Source: Nocardioides antri (GTDB lineage: Bacteria; Actinomycetota; Actinomycetes; Propionibacteriales; Nocardioidaceae). From it: DNA of 64,000 nt. The first letter of the stretch is position 1, and each line of letters starts with the position of its first letter. Below are positions 8,462 through 16,709 of this stretch, piece after piece. The position numbers and the translations under genes are program-made. The stretch covers positions 434,001-498,000 of the forward strand of contig NZ_VUJW01000003.1 in the NCBI RefSeq assembly GCF_008373765.1, read 5' to 3'. The notes under the pieces are model-generated. The model saw nothing but the letters and a program-made list of their open reading frames with translations. It was not told the origin of the DNA and did no database searches.

Positions 8462-8539
8462 TCAGCGCATTCGACACAGCGCCGAGCTGACGCGGCAGTT
8501 GTCCACCGCGCGCCGCTTGGTCAGCCAGGTCGTCGACAT
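8462..8539 (-). CDS. Cys-rich leader peptide (Ms4527A/CruR-like) upstream of the rhodanese operon
   Basis: A 25-codon frame starting ATG at 8539 whose product contains RRAVDNCRVSSALCR, with cysteines at positions 15 and 22 near the C-terminus. This matches the short actinobacterial leader peptides (pattern HVD/AVD..RVSSALCR) found before sulfur-assimilation and sulfurtransferase genes and thought to sense cysteine by ribosome stalling. Position (173 bases before sseA, same strand), size and motif all agree. The 8289-8461 gap would be the regulated leader; I did not find an unambiguous alternative-hairpin pair in it. Confidence 0.82.
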   Translation of the reverse strand: MSTTWLTKRRAVDNCRVSSALCRMR

Positions 8540-8619
8540 GCGGGCAACAGTACGGCGGCGACCCCCGGCACCGGCACGCGGCTCTCGAATGCCGAGACGG
8601 TCGTCCAGATGGCGGACAG

Positions 8620-9243
8620 TCACGCCTCGCGGAGGCGCTGCGCGAGCTCGGCGGGATCGACCGCGGTGAGGTCGAGCTCGAAGAGGTCGCGGTTGCGCCG
8701 CAGCCGCTCGTCGTCCCACGTCCACCACTCGACGCCCTCGAGGACCGCCCGGACGTCCTCCGGGTAGCGCCAACCCAGCACCTTCGCCGGGTTGCCCGCT
8801 GCGATCGCGTACGCGGGGACCGGCTTGGTGACGACCGAGCCGGCGCCGACGACAGCACCGTTGCCCACCGTCACCCCGCCGAGGATCACCACCGAGTCGC
8901 CGATCCACACGCCGTGCCCGATCTTCACCGGCCGCGCTTCCGCGAGCAGCGGCCGCCCACCGATGACCCGGACCTGGGCCTCGTTCTGGATGCCGAGGTA
9001 CTGCGTGTGGTGGTTCGCCGGGCGCACCACCAGCCGGCCGGCGATGGCGCAGTAGGACCCGATCTCGCACGGGTCGAGGTGGGAGGGCGCGTTGATCTTG
9101 GTGCGGCGGCCGATCACGACGTTGCGCGCGATATAGGAGCCGCGCGGGACCTGGACGTCGTCGCGGCGGAACTGCGCGCGATGTCGCTCGGTCACGACCA
9201 TGCGCCACAGCCCGTTCCGCATCGACCTCAGCATCCGGCGCAC
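8620..9243 (-). CDS. Left-handed beta-helix acyltransferase (WcaF/CatB-like)
   Basis: 207 residues with hexapeptide repeats in the middle and C-terminal half: IGRRTKINAPSHLDPCEIGS, then VKIGHGVWIGDSVVILGGV and VGNGAVVGAGSVVTKPVP, ending YAIAAGNPAKVLGWRY. This is the sugar O-acetyltransferase/xenobiotic acetyltransferase layout; the catalytic His is probably in the ANHHTQYLG loop. It lies 30 bases after the DUF4012 gene on the same strand and is probably co-transcribed with it. A role in acetylating the surface glycan is inferred from the neighbourhood. Confidence 0.87.
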   Translation of the reverse strand: MRRMLRSMRNGLWRMVVTERHRAQFRRDDVQVPRGSYIARNVVIGRRTKINAPSHLDPCEIGSYCAIAGRLVVRPANHHTQYLGIQNEAQVRVIGGRPLLAEARPVKIGHGVWIGDSVVILGGVTVGNGAVVGAGSVVTKPVPAYAIAAGNPAKVLGWRYPEDVRAVLEGVEWWTWDDERLRRNRDLFELDLTAVDPAELAQRLREA

Positions 9244-9273
9244 GGCGTCAGGCTACAAGCCACGAACCGGGTG

Positions 9274-11103
9274 TCAGCACGCGCTGCGGACGACGGTCGC
9301 GGACGATCCGGGGAATGCACCGGGGGTCACGTCGAGCTCGACCTGCCCGGTCTGGCCGGGTCCGGTGCGCAGCTCGAAGTCGATGCGCTGGGTCTCACCG
9401 GGGTCCAGGACGGTGACGACCTGGGCCAGTGGCCGGCCCCCGTAGTCGACGGTCGCGACGGGGTCGAACGCGCGCTCGTCGAGCGAGAGCCCGTCGATGC
9501 TGCCGCCGGCCGGCGCGGTCAGGTAGACGGCGATCCGCTGCTGCCCGGGCTCGATCTCGCCGTAGAACCGGCCTCCCCGGAAGATGCCGGTCACGGTCTC
9601 GGGCAGGCCGGTCGCAGGAGCTGTGTTGGTGAGCTGGAGGGAGCCGGCGACCTCCTGGGCGTAGCCGGAGCAGGAGCGGGCGACGACCTCGGCCTCGTAC
9701 TGGAGGTAGTAGGTCATCTTCGACTCGAGGGCGTCGTTGAGGTAGATCCCCACGTGCGCCTCCTGGTCCGTGGCCGAGAGCTCGCCCGCGATCTCGGTGC
9801 CGGTGATCTGTGCCTGCTCGGACCCGACGAAGCTGTGCATCCGGATCCTGCCCTCGGCGACGCCGGTGGCGAGCATCCGGATCACTTGCACGGGGTCGCC
9901 GCGACCGGCCGCGAACGCGTCGAAGACCGCCTCCGCGACGGCGTTCTGGTAGTCCTCCTGCTCTGCCCGGTTGGCAGCGGTCAGGTAGATCTCGTTCTCG
10001 ACCTTCCGGACCACGTCGGCCGACGTCACCGGCCCGTAGCCGGGCACGTCGACCGGACCGGTCGCGGTGAGCAGGTAGGAGACCGCGACCGGGTCCACGA
10101 AGAAGACGCCGTCGACGCTGCCGCCGAGCTCCCGCTCCCAGCGGGTGCTCGCGAGCAGGGCCGCACGCGGCACATCGGGGGTCATGCTGGCGTTCATGAA
10201 CCACTGGCCGAGGGTCTCGCCGAACACCCGCTCCTCCCCCTCGGTGAGGGGTACGACGGGCCGCTCGAGCCCGCCGTACTGGGAGGTGCCCTCCTGGGCG
10301 ACGATGTGGACCTCCCCCTCCTCGGCGCGGATCAGCGAGATCGACCCCGCCAGGCCGCCGAGGCTCCGGAGCTCGGCGTTGTTCTCGAAAACCAGCAGGT
10401 GCTCGCGCGCGCCGTCGGCCCCGAGCAGGCTCGGCATCAGCTCGGCCGCGCGGTAGGCCGACCCGAGCGTGGCGCGGGCGTCGAGCACGATGTCGCGGAG
10501 GTCGCCGTACCGCTGCCCGACGGGACCGGTCAGGCCGGTGTCGTCGACACCGTCGAGCGCAGTGGCGGCGTCGTCGAACGCCTCCTCGCTCTCCCGCGCG
10601 GGCTCGCGCACGGACGCGATCGTCTCGAGCGGGAACCGGTGGTCGCGGGGGTTGAACGAGCGCGCGGCGACCAGCTCGGCGGCGTCGACCAGCTGAGGCA
10701 GGCCGTTCTCGCCGAGGTCGTCGAGAACCGCCGCCGCGGTGGCGACCGCCTCCGCGTCGTCGCCGACGCCGGGCGTCTGCTCCAGCACCCACCAGGTCGG
10801 GCCGTCGGTCCGGGCGCTCGCCGACCCGGTCCGCTCCTGGTAGCTCTCCAGCGCGCGGCGGGCGCCGTCGGCGTCGCCCTCCTCGAGCTCCTGTCGCAGC
10901 AGGAGGGCGCTCCGCTCCACCTGCCGGAGGTCCCCGGCGGCCGACCACGCGGTCCACCCGATCCAGGCGACGGCCAGGAGGACCACCGCGAGGCCTCCGA
11001 GCGCGACCCCGCGGGCGGGTTTCTCCCGCACCCAGCGGACCGCTCCGCGCCACCCGTACGGACGGCGACGACGTCGGACCACGGGAGACACGCGGCACAG
11101 CAT
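9274..11103 (-). CDS. DUF4012 membrane-anchored extracytoplasmic protein
   Basis: 609 residues: a short basic cytoplasmic N-terminus (RRRRRPYGWRG), one transmembrane helix (about residues 33-54), then a large extracytoplasmic region. The segment around LLGADGAREHLLVFENNAELRSLGG is the hallmark of DUF4012, a family encoded near polysaccharide-assembly genes in actinobacteria. The domain's biochemical role is not established. It is divergent from the tyrosine autokinase gene across a 141-base gap that probably holds both promoters, which fits export or attachment of the same polymer (inference). Confidence 0.87.
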   Translation of the reverse strand: MLCRVSPVVRRRRRPYGWRGAVRWVREKPARGVALGGLAVVLLAVAWIGWTAWSAAGDLRQVERSALLLRQELEEGDADGARRALESYQERTGSASARTDGPTWWVLEQTPGVGDDAEAVATAAAVLDDLGENGLPQLVDAAELVAARSFNPRDHRFPLETIASVREPARESEEAFDDAATALDGVDDTGLTGPVGQRYGDLRDIVLDARATLGSAYRAAELMPSLLGADGAREHLLVFENNAELRSLGGLAGSISLIRAEEGEVHIVAQEGTSQYGGLERPVVPLTEGEERVFGETLGQWFMNASMTPDVPRAALLASTRWERELGGSVDGVFFVDPVAVSYLLTATGPVDVPGYGPVTSADVVRKVENEIYLTAANRAEQEDYQNAVAEAVFDAFAAGRGDPVQVIRMLATGVAEGRIRMHSFVGSEQAQITGTEIAGELSATDQEAHVGIYLNDALESKMTYYLQYEAEVVARSCSGYAQEVAGSLQLTNTAPATGLPETVTGIFRGGRFYGEIEPGQQRIAVYLTAPAGGSIDGLSLDERAFDPVATVDYGGRPLAQVVTVLDPGETQRIDFELRTGPGQTGQVELDVTPGAFPGSSATVVRSAC

Positions 11104-11244
11104 GCCACCGCGTCACCGGTCCTGCGCCCGACGTGCCGTCCATCTCGTAGGATGCGGAGTGGTCAGGGAGGGTCCGCGTGACCGATGCGCGGTCGCTACG
11201 TTCTCCACTTGCGTACCCAGCGTGTGGTCGAAGATTGAGGTGCC

Positions 11245-12744
11245 GTGGATTTCAAGCAGCTCCTGCTGGTCCTGCGTCGTCGGTGGCGCGCCATCGTCGC
11301 GATGTTCCTGCTCGGGCTCGGCGTCGGCGCCGGCGTCTCCTACGCCATCACGCCGGAGTACGAGTCGACGGCGAAGGTGTTCCTCTCGGTCGACGCCCGG
11401 AGCGCGACCGACGCGTACGCCGTCACGATCTTCCTGAACTCCCGCGCCCAGTCCTACGCCGACCTCGCCCACAGCTCCGAGCTGGCAGGCCGGGTCATCG
11501 ACGTGCTCGACCTCGACATGACCGCGGCCGACCTCTCGGGCCGGATCTCCTCCGAGGTCGTCGAGGAGACGTCGGCCATCACGATCACCGTCACCGACAC
11601 CGACCCGCAGCGCGCGCAGACGATCGCTGACGTGGTCACCAGCGAGTTCCAGGCCTACACCGAGGAGCTCGAGACCGCGGGCGACGCCTCCGAGTCGCAG
11701 ATCAAGGTGAACGTCACCGACCCGCCCGAGTACCAGCCCGACCCGGTCCGGCCGGACTGGGTGCTCAACCTCCTCGCAGGCGGGCTGATCGGCCTGCTGC
11801 TGGGCCTGGCGCTCGCCGTCGCCCGCGAGCTGCTCGACCGCACCGTCCGCACGGCCGAGCACATCTCGGAGGTCACCGACGCGCCGGTCCTCGCCAGCAT
11901 CGGCTTCGACAACGAGATCCGGTCGGCGCCACTCCTCACCGACCTCGGCGGCTTCGCGGCCCGGACCGAGGCGTTCCGCCTGCTGCGCACGAACCTCCAG
12001 TTCATCGACCTCGACCACCGGGCCCGGGTGCTCGTGGTCACCAGCGCCGTCCCCGGCGAGGGCAAGACGATGACGTCGACCAACCTCGCCGTGGCCCTGG
12101 CCCAGACCGGCCGCACGGTGCTCATCGTCGACGCCGACCTGCGCCGGCCGCGGGTCGCGACCATGCTCGGCGTCGACCCCGCGATCGGCCTCACCACGGC
12201 GCTGGTCGGCAAGGCGCAGATCGAGGACGCGATCCAGGTCCACGGGCCCAGCGGCCTCCACGTCCTCGCGAGCGGGGCGAAGCCGCCGAACCCGACCGAG
12301 ATCCTGCAGTCCCGGGTCACCCACGACCTGATCCGGCGCCTGCGGCAGTCCTACGACATGATCATCGTCGACGCCCCGCCGCTGCTGCCGGTCGCGGACG
12401 CGTCCGTCCTCTCGACGCTCGCCGACGGCGCGATCCTCGTCGTCCGGCACGGTCAGACCACGCGGGACCAGGTCACCGAGGCCGTCAACCGGCTCTCCCA
12501 GGTGGGCGGCCGCCTCTACGGCGTCGTCGTCAACATGGTCGCGAAGCGCGCGATCGGCAGCTATTACTACTACTACTACGAGGAGACGTCCCCGGTTAAG
12601 GACGGTCGCTCCCCCAAGCCGGCCAAGACCGTCAAGCCGGCGAAGTCCCCGAAGCCGGACAAGCCCTCCAAGAGCAAGTTGAGTGGCGGCCGGCGCAGGG
12701 CCTCCGTGCCGGAGGTCGGCGACGACGAGACACCCCCGGCGTAG
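11245..12744 (+). CDS. Wzc-like polysaccharide co-polymerase / tyrosine autokinase
   Basis: 499 residues. The Wzz-type N-terminal domain starts VDFKQLLLVLRRRWRAIVAM with a first transmembrane helix near residues 17-35 and a second near 171-192 (VLNLLAGGLIGLLLGLALAV). The cytoplasmic BY-kinase has Walker A VPGEGKTMTS (about residue 269), Walker A' LIVDADLRRP and Walker B MIIVDAPP. The autophosphorylation cluster YYYYYYEE lies at about residues 441-448, followed by a Lys/Pro-rich tail. Such proteins control chain length and export of capsule or exopolysaccharide. GTG at 11245 is preceded by GAGGTG. It heads the locus together with the acyltransferase gene 6 bases downstream. Confidence 0.95.
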   Translation: MDFKQLLLVLRRRWRAIVAMFLLGLGVGAGVSYAITPEYESTAKVFLSVDARSATDAYAVTIFLNSRAQSYADLAHSSELAGRVIDVLDLDMTAADLSGRISSEVVEETSAITITVTDTDPQRAQTIADVVTSEFQAYTEELETAGDASESQIKVNVTDPPEYQPDPVRPDWVLNLLAGGLIGLLLGLALAVARELLDRTVRTAEHISEVTDAPVLASIGFDNEIRSAPLLTDLGGFAARTEAFRLLRTNLQFIDLDHRARVLVVTSAVPGEGKTMTSTNLAVALAQTGRTVLIVDADLRRPRVATMLGVDPAIGLTTALVGKAQIEDAIQVHGPSGLHVLASGAKPPNPTEILQSRVTHDLIRRLRQSYDMIIVDAPPLLPVADASVLSTLADGAILVVRHGQTTRDQVTEAVNRLSQVGGRLYGVVVNMVAKRAIGSYYYYYYEETSPVKDGRSPKPAKTVKPAKSPKPDKPSKSKLSGGRRRASVPEVGDDETPPA

Positions 12745-12750
12745 GGCGGC

Positions 12751-13359
12751 GTGGACACCCTGGTGAGGTCCCGCGGCCTGCGCAGCACCATCGAGGCCGA
12801 CCTGCGGGCCAACGTCGACCCGACCCAGCGCACCGGGATCGCCTTCTGGGCCTGGGTCGCCGGCAAGGCGCTCTTCGCGCCCCAGGTGCATGCCGTCGTG
12901 CTCTACCGGTTCGCGTCCGTCCTCGCCCGCACCCCGCTGCGGCCGGTCGCGCTCCTGCTCCGCTCGATCGGCCTGGTCTGGAGCGGCGCCGAGATCCACC
13001 CGGACGCGCAGTTCGGCCCTGGCCTGGCGCTCGTGCACTCGAACGGTGTCGTCATCGGGGGCGGTGTCCGCGGCGGCGTCGACTGCCGGATCAACCCGGG
13101 GGTCGTGCTCGGTGAGCCGGGTCGGGGCAGCAAGGGCGACTACGACTTCCCCGTGCTCGGCGACCACGTGACCCTCGGCGCCCACGCGGTGGTCCTCGGG
13201 CCGCTCCGGGTCGGTGACGGCTCCGTGGTCGGCGCCAATTCCGTGGTCCGTGGCGACGTGCCGGACAACGTCGTCGTGGCAGGGGCGCCGGCGCGCGTGA
13301 TCCGCCGGCTCGTGCCCTACGAGCAGGACCCCTCCCGCGCGACCGCCGCCCAGGACTGA
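12751..13359 (+). CDS. Serine acetyltransferase-like left-handed beta-helix acyltransferase
   Basis: 202 residues with the CysE-type C-terminal helix: IHPDAQFGPGLALVHSNGVV, CRINPGVVLG, DHVTLGAHAVVLGPLRVGDG, VVGANSVVRGDVPDN, ending VVAGAPARVI. The N-terminal EADLRANVDPTQRTG and LYRFASVLART resemble serine acetyltransferase helices, but the true CysE N-terminus is shortened. In polysaccharide loci such proteins O-acetylate sugars. GTG start, 6 bases after the tyrosine kinase stop, so they are almost certainly co-transcribed. Confidence 0.88.
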   Translation: MDTLVRSRGLRSTIEADLRANVDPTQRTGIAFWAWVAGKALFAPQVHAVVLYRFASVLARTPLRPVALLLRSIGLVWSGAEIHPDAQFGPGLALVHSNGVVIGGGVRGGVDCRINPGVVLGEPGRGSKGDYDFPVLGDHVTLGAHAVVLGPLRVGDGSVVGANSVVRGDVPDNVVVAGAPARVIRRLVPYEQDPSRATAAQD

Positions 13360-13384
13360 GGACCGACGGCCGAGCCGGTCCGGC

Positions 13385-14593
13385 TCAGCGAGCCGCGAGC
13401 AGGTCGTCCAGCGCGGCCTCGACGCGGTCGGCCGGGATGTCGATGTCGTCGACGATGCCGGTCATCTCCTTGCCCTCCGGCCAGGAGCCGGCACCGACGA
13501 GGTAGCGGTAGTGCATCCCGCCGATGGCCTCGGCGATCGTCCAGAGGCCGAGGTGGACGTAGGTCCCGGCGAACATCTCCAGCACGCGAACGCCGGGACG
13601 GCTCCAGGTGATGTTGGTGAGCGCCGCGCCGTGCGGCGAGACGATCACCTCCGCGTTGTGGAAGACGTCGATCTGCTCCTGCACGCTCAGCGTGCCGGGG
13701 TCGAGGGTGACGAAGCCGCGGCGCTCGAGGCGCGGCCACAGCTCGGTCTCCTGGAGGTAGCGGCGCGCACCGGGCTGCTGGCCGCGGGAGAGGTAGAGCC
13801 GGGTCGGCGTGTCGGTGCGCCCGCTCGGCGGCAGCCGCTTGCGCAGCCACTCGGTCGCCGACGGCGGCGCGTCGAGGTCCTGGTTCGGCGTGCTCGGGAC
13901 CAGCAGCCGATCGGCCCGGATCGTGCGGTCGGCCCGGGGCTGGATGAAGGTGCCGGAGATGCCCGCGAGCTCCAGGATCTGACGCTGGTAGCCGCTCTGG
14001 TGCGGGACCACGATCGCGTCGACGTGCTCGCCCGGCAGGCTCTCCTCGAAGATCCCGTAGCGGGCGACCGCGTCGTAGAGGAAGTGGTAGTAGTTCACCG
14101 CCGTGCCGCGCGTCGTGAGGCTGAGGACCGTGCCGGGCACGTGCTCGACCTGTGGCAGCCGCGGACGCAGGAAGAGCGGGTGCTCCCGCCAGCCGGAGAG
14201 CCCGAAGTAGCCGCTGGTCTGGTAGTCGAGGATCCCGCCCGGGGTCACGGTCGCGGCGTAGTCGCCGACCAGACGGCCGTCGCGGACGTCGAGCACGTAA
14301 CGGGCCGGGATCTCGGCCCGCCGGCCCTTCTCGAACACCCAGTGCCGGGGCGGGTCGCCCTCGGCCGGGCCGCGCTCGAGCAGCTCGGCCGCTCCGCCCG
14401 GGTGGAGTACGACGGCCTCCGGCTCGCGCTCCGCGGTCGTCGCCGAGGCCGCGGTCGCGGTCAGCGGCAGGCCGCGGTCGCCGATGAGCCGTCCGAACGG
14501 ACGGAACAGGACGCCGGCGAGCACCGCGAGGAGCCGGTGGAGCCGCTTGAGGAGCGGCCATGCGGGCTGCAGCCGGGCGGGCAGTCGGCTCAC
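13385..14593 (-). CDS. Glycosyltransferase family 61 protein (DUF563)
   Basis: 402 residues. The GT61 core lies in the second half: GTAVNYYHFLYDAVARYGIF, VPHQSGYQRQILELAGI, TRLYLSRGQQPGARR, and the very typical AEVIVSPHGAALTNITW and VLEMFAG. GT61 enzymes transfer pentoses or hexosamines in plants and are found in bacterial capsule clusters. The GTG start at 14593 overlaps the stop of the upstream glycosyltransferase (GTGA), so three glycosyltransferase genes form one minus-strand operon. A long in-frame reading further upstream is out-of-frame shadow of that neighbour and was not used. Confidence 0.9.
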   Translation of the reverse strand: MSRLPARLQPAWPLLKRLHRLLAVLAGVLFRPFGRLIGDRGLPLTATAASATTAEREPEAVVLHPGGAAELLERGPAEGDPPRHWVFEKGRRAEIPARYVLDVRDGRLVGDYAATVTPGGILDYQTSGYFGLSGWREHPLFLRPRLPQVEHVPGTVLSLTTRGTAVNYYHFLYDAVARYGIFEESLPGEHVDAIVVPHQSGYQRQILELAGISGTFIQPRADRTIRADRLLVPSTPNQDLDAPPSATEWLRKRLPPSGRTDTPTRLYLSRGQQPGARRYLQETELWPRLERRGFVTLDPGTLSVQEQIDVFHNAEVIVSPHGAALTNITWSRPGVRVLEMFAGTYVHLGLWTIAEAIGGMHYRYLVGAGSWPEGKEMTGIVDDIDIPADRVEAALDDLLAAR

Positions 14594-15609
14594 TTGTTGA
14601 CCAGCCGTCGGACGACGCGCCACACGACCGGGATCTCGATGAACCGCCGCACCATGGCCCGCATCCAGAGCGGCCGGATCAGCCGCCGGGCGAGCCGCGA
14701 GAGCCGGCCGTCCGTGCGGAGGAGCACGAGCTCGAGCTCGCCCTCGATGGCGCGGTTGAGCTCGACCACCGGCGGGTGGGACAGCGGGAAGTCCAGCGAC
14801 CGGGCAGGCTCGGGGTCCTTGGCGGCCCGGGTGTGGGTCGCGCCCTCGCCGTACCCGTCGTGCTCGACGAGGTTGACGCACGGCATGATCGACAGGCCCT
14901 GCCGCGACATGATCGTGACCCACCAGTGGTGGTCCCAGCCGTAGCGGTCGCCGTCCTCCTCGGTCGACACGAACGTGAAGTGCCGCCGCGCGGCCTCGGT
15001 GACCAGGGCGTCGGGGTGGGGTACGGCGACCTTCGTCCGCCGGGCCGGCGCGGTGCGCGGGACCTCGTCCACGCGGTCCTCGGCGCCGGCATGGTCGCGA
15101 TCGAACTCGGACCGGTGGTCGTGCCAGCGGTCGGCCCAGGTCGCCCAGCCCCAGACGCTTGCCCAGGTGCTGAACCCGTAGCTGTGCCCGCCGAACATCT
15201 CCTGCGGGACCAGGTGGGTGTCGCCGCCGATCTGCCAGATCCGCTTGTCGTCGGCGTAGCGCTCGAGGAGCTCGTCGGCGTACCGGAAGAACGACGGGTC
15301 CGGGATGCAGTCGTCCTCGAGCACGATCGCCCGGTCGACCTGCGAGAACACCCAGTCGAGGCCGAGCTCGACATTGGCCTCGAGCCCGAGGTTGCGCTCG
15401 GCGAGCTTGCGCTCGACCTTGACCGGCCAGTCGATGTCGTCGAAGAGCGCGCGCACCGCCGCGCACTGCTCCGCCTCGTCCGGCCGGCCGGGTCGCGGCC
15501 CGTCGGCGACGATGAACAGCCGCTCGGGTCGTACCTGCCGCAGCACGTCGAGGTTGCGCTTCGTGACGTCGGGTCGCCGGAAGGCGATCAGGACGACCGG
15601 TGTGTGCAC
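14590..15609 (-). CDS. GT-A type glycosyltransferase (HlpA-like), paralogue 1
   Basis: 339 residues. The N-terminus TPVVLIAFRRPDVTKRNLDVL and IVADGPRPGRPDE open a GT-A fold, and IVLEDDCIPDPSFF (about residue 97) carries the acidic metal/nucleotide-sugar motif. FSTWASVWGWATWADRW follows and is typical of capsule transferases sometimes labelled hemolytic-protein-like. It lies directly downstream of a close paralogue (2-base gap) and overlaps the GT61 gene by 4 bases. Donor and acceptor are unknown. Confidence 0.87.
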   Translation of the reverse strand: MHTPVVLIAFRRPDVTKRNLDVLRQVRPERLFIVADGPRPGRPDEAEQCAAVRALFDDIDWPVKVERKLAERNLGLEANVELGLDWVFSQVDRAIVLEDDCIPDPSFFRYADELLERYADDKRIWQIGGDTHLVPQEMFGGHSYGFSTWASVWGWATWADRWHDHRSEFDRDHAGAEDRVDEVPRTAPARRTKVAVPHPDALVTEAARRHFTFVSTEEDGDRYGWDHHWWVTIMSRQGLSIMPCVNLVEHDGYGEGATHTRAAKDPEPARSLDFPLSHPPVVELNRAIEGELELVLLRTDGRLSRLARRLIRPLWMRAMVRRFIEIPVVWRVVRRLVNK

Positions 15610-15611
15610 GA

Positions 15612-16637
15612 TCAGCTCCTCTGGGCCATCCGTGAGGCAACCCGCGCGGCACCCTTCGCGGGACGACTGTTGACCGCCGCCCGAGCGGCGCGGCGCAGTC
15701 TAGGCGACTTGATCACCTTGCGAGCCAGCCGGGCAGCGGGCCCTCCGACCCGGTTGAGGTGGAGCTCGAGCTCCCGCTCGACCTCGACGTTCAGCGCCAC
15801 CTCAGGAGGGTGCTTGAGCGGGAACTCCATCGGCTCCGCCGGGTCGTCCTCGCGACCGGGCGCGTAGCCGTGCGTCGCGTCCGCGCCGAACCCGCTGTTG
15901 ACCACCAGGTTGCCCGAGGGCGCGATGCAGAGGCCGCCCTCGGTCATGATCGTCAGCCACCAGTGCTTGTCCCAGCCGTGGGTGACGACGTCGTCAGAGC
16001 TCGCGGCCTCGGCGAAGTGCCGCTGCCCGGCACGGGTCACCAGCGTGCCCGGGGCGGGCACGGCGGGCTTCGTGCGCACCGGTGCGTCTCCCGCGTCGGT
16101 CGCCGAGCGGCGTACGTGGTCACGGGGGAAGACCGCCCGGTGCCGCTGCCAGCGGTCGGCCCACGTCGCCCAGCCCCAGACGCTCGCCCACGTGCTGAAC
16201 GCGTAGCTGTCGTCGCCGTAGAGCCGACGGGGCACACCGTGCCGGTTGCCCGCGATCTGCCATACCCGGCGGTCGTCCCGATAGCGGTCGAGCAGCTCCT
16301 GCGCGAAGGGGAAGAAGGTCGGGTCCGGCGTGCAGTCGTCCTCGAAGACCAGCGCCTCGGGCACCTGCGAGAACACCCAGTCGAGCCCGAGCTCGACGTT
16401 CCCCTCGACGCCGAGGTTGACGTCGGAGAGCTTGCGCTCGACCTGGCAGGGCCAGTCGATCTCGTCGAAGACCGCCCGCGTCTCCGCGCAGAGCGCCGCG
16501 TCGTCCGGCCGGTCCGCGCGAGGCCCGTCGGCGATGAGGAACACCCGCTCGGGCGCGGCCTCCCGGATCGCGGCAAGGGTGCGCCGTGCCAGGTGGGGGC
16601 GGTTGAACGCGATCAGCACGACGGGAGTCGGGAGCAC
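15612..16637 (-). CDS. GT-A type glycosyltransferase (HlpA-like), paralogue 2
   Basis: 341 residues, collinear with the downstream gene over nearly the full length: TPVVLIAFNRPHLARRTLAA, LVFEDDCTPDPTFFPF, then FSTWASVWGWATWADRW and HGWDKHWWLTIMTEGGL. The shared motifs point to a tandem duplication followed by divergence, so the two probably add different sugars, or the same sugar at different linkages. It is first gene of the minus-strand glycosyltransferase operon and divergent from the methyltransferase gene at 16710. Confidence 0.87.
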   Translation of the reverse strand: MLPTPVVLIAFNRPHLARRTLAAIREAAPERVFLIADGPRADRPDDAALCAETRAVFDEIDWPCQVERKLSDVNLGVEGNVELGLDWVFSQVPEALVFEDDCTPDPTFFPFAQELLDRYRDDRRVWQIAGNRHGVPRRLYGDDSYAFSTWASVWGWATWADRWQRHRAVFPRDHVRRSATDAGDAPVRTKPAVPAPGTLVTRAGQRHFAEAASSDDVVTHGWDKHWWLTIMTEGGLCIAPSGNLVVNSGFGADATHGYAPGREDDPAEPMEFPLKHPPEVALNVEVERELELHLNRVGGPAARLARKVIKSPRLRRAARAAVNSRPAKGAARVASRMAQRS

Positions 16638-16709
16638 GAAGCAGCATCCTTCCGGTCAGGAGTTGGAACATTCCACCAGACCTGGATTCCTGTCTTAAGG
16701 TTGCCCACT

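Noticed and set aside
8914-11181. A long plus-strand open frame opposite the DUF4012 gene
   Set aside because: It mirrors the minus-strand gene, which has a membrane anchor and DUF4012 motif; GC-rich DNA leaves the opposite strand open.
11104-11244. -10-like TAGGAT in the divergent DUF4012/kinase gap
   Set aside because: Single hexamers of this kind are frequent by chance and no -35 with suitable spacing was found.
12563-12588. Short TAC-rich stretch looking like a microsatellite
   Set aside because: It codes the tyrosine cluster YYYYYYEE of the autokinase and is functional.
13372-13386. GAGCCG/CGGCTC hairpin between convergent acyltransferase and GT61 genes
   Set aside because: Only 6 pairs with a 3-base loop, overlapping the GT61 stop; too weak to call a terminator alone.
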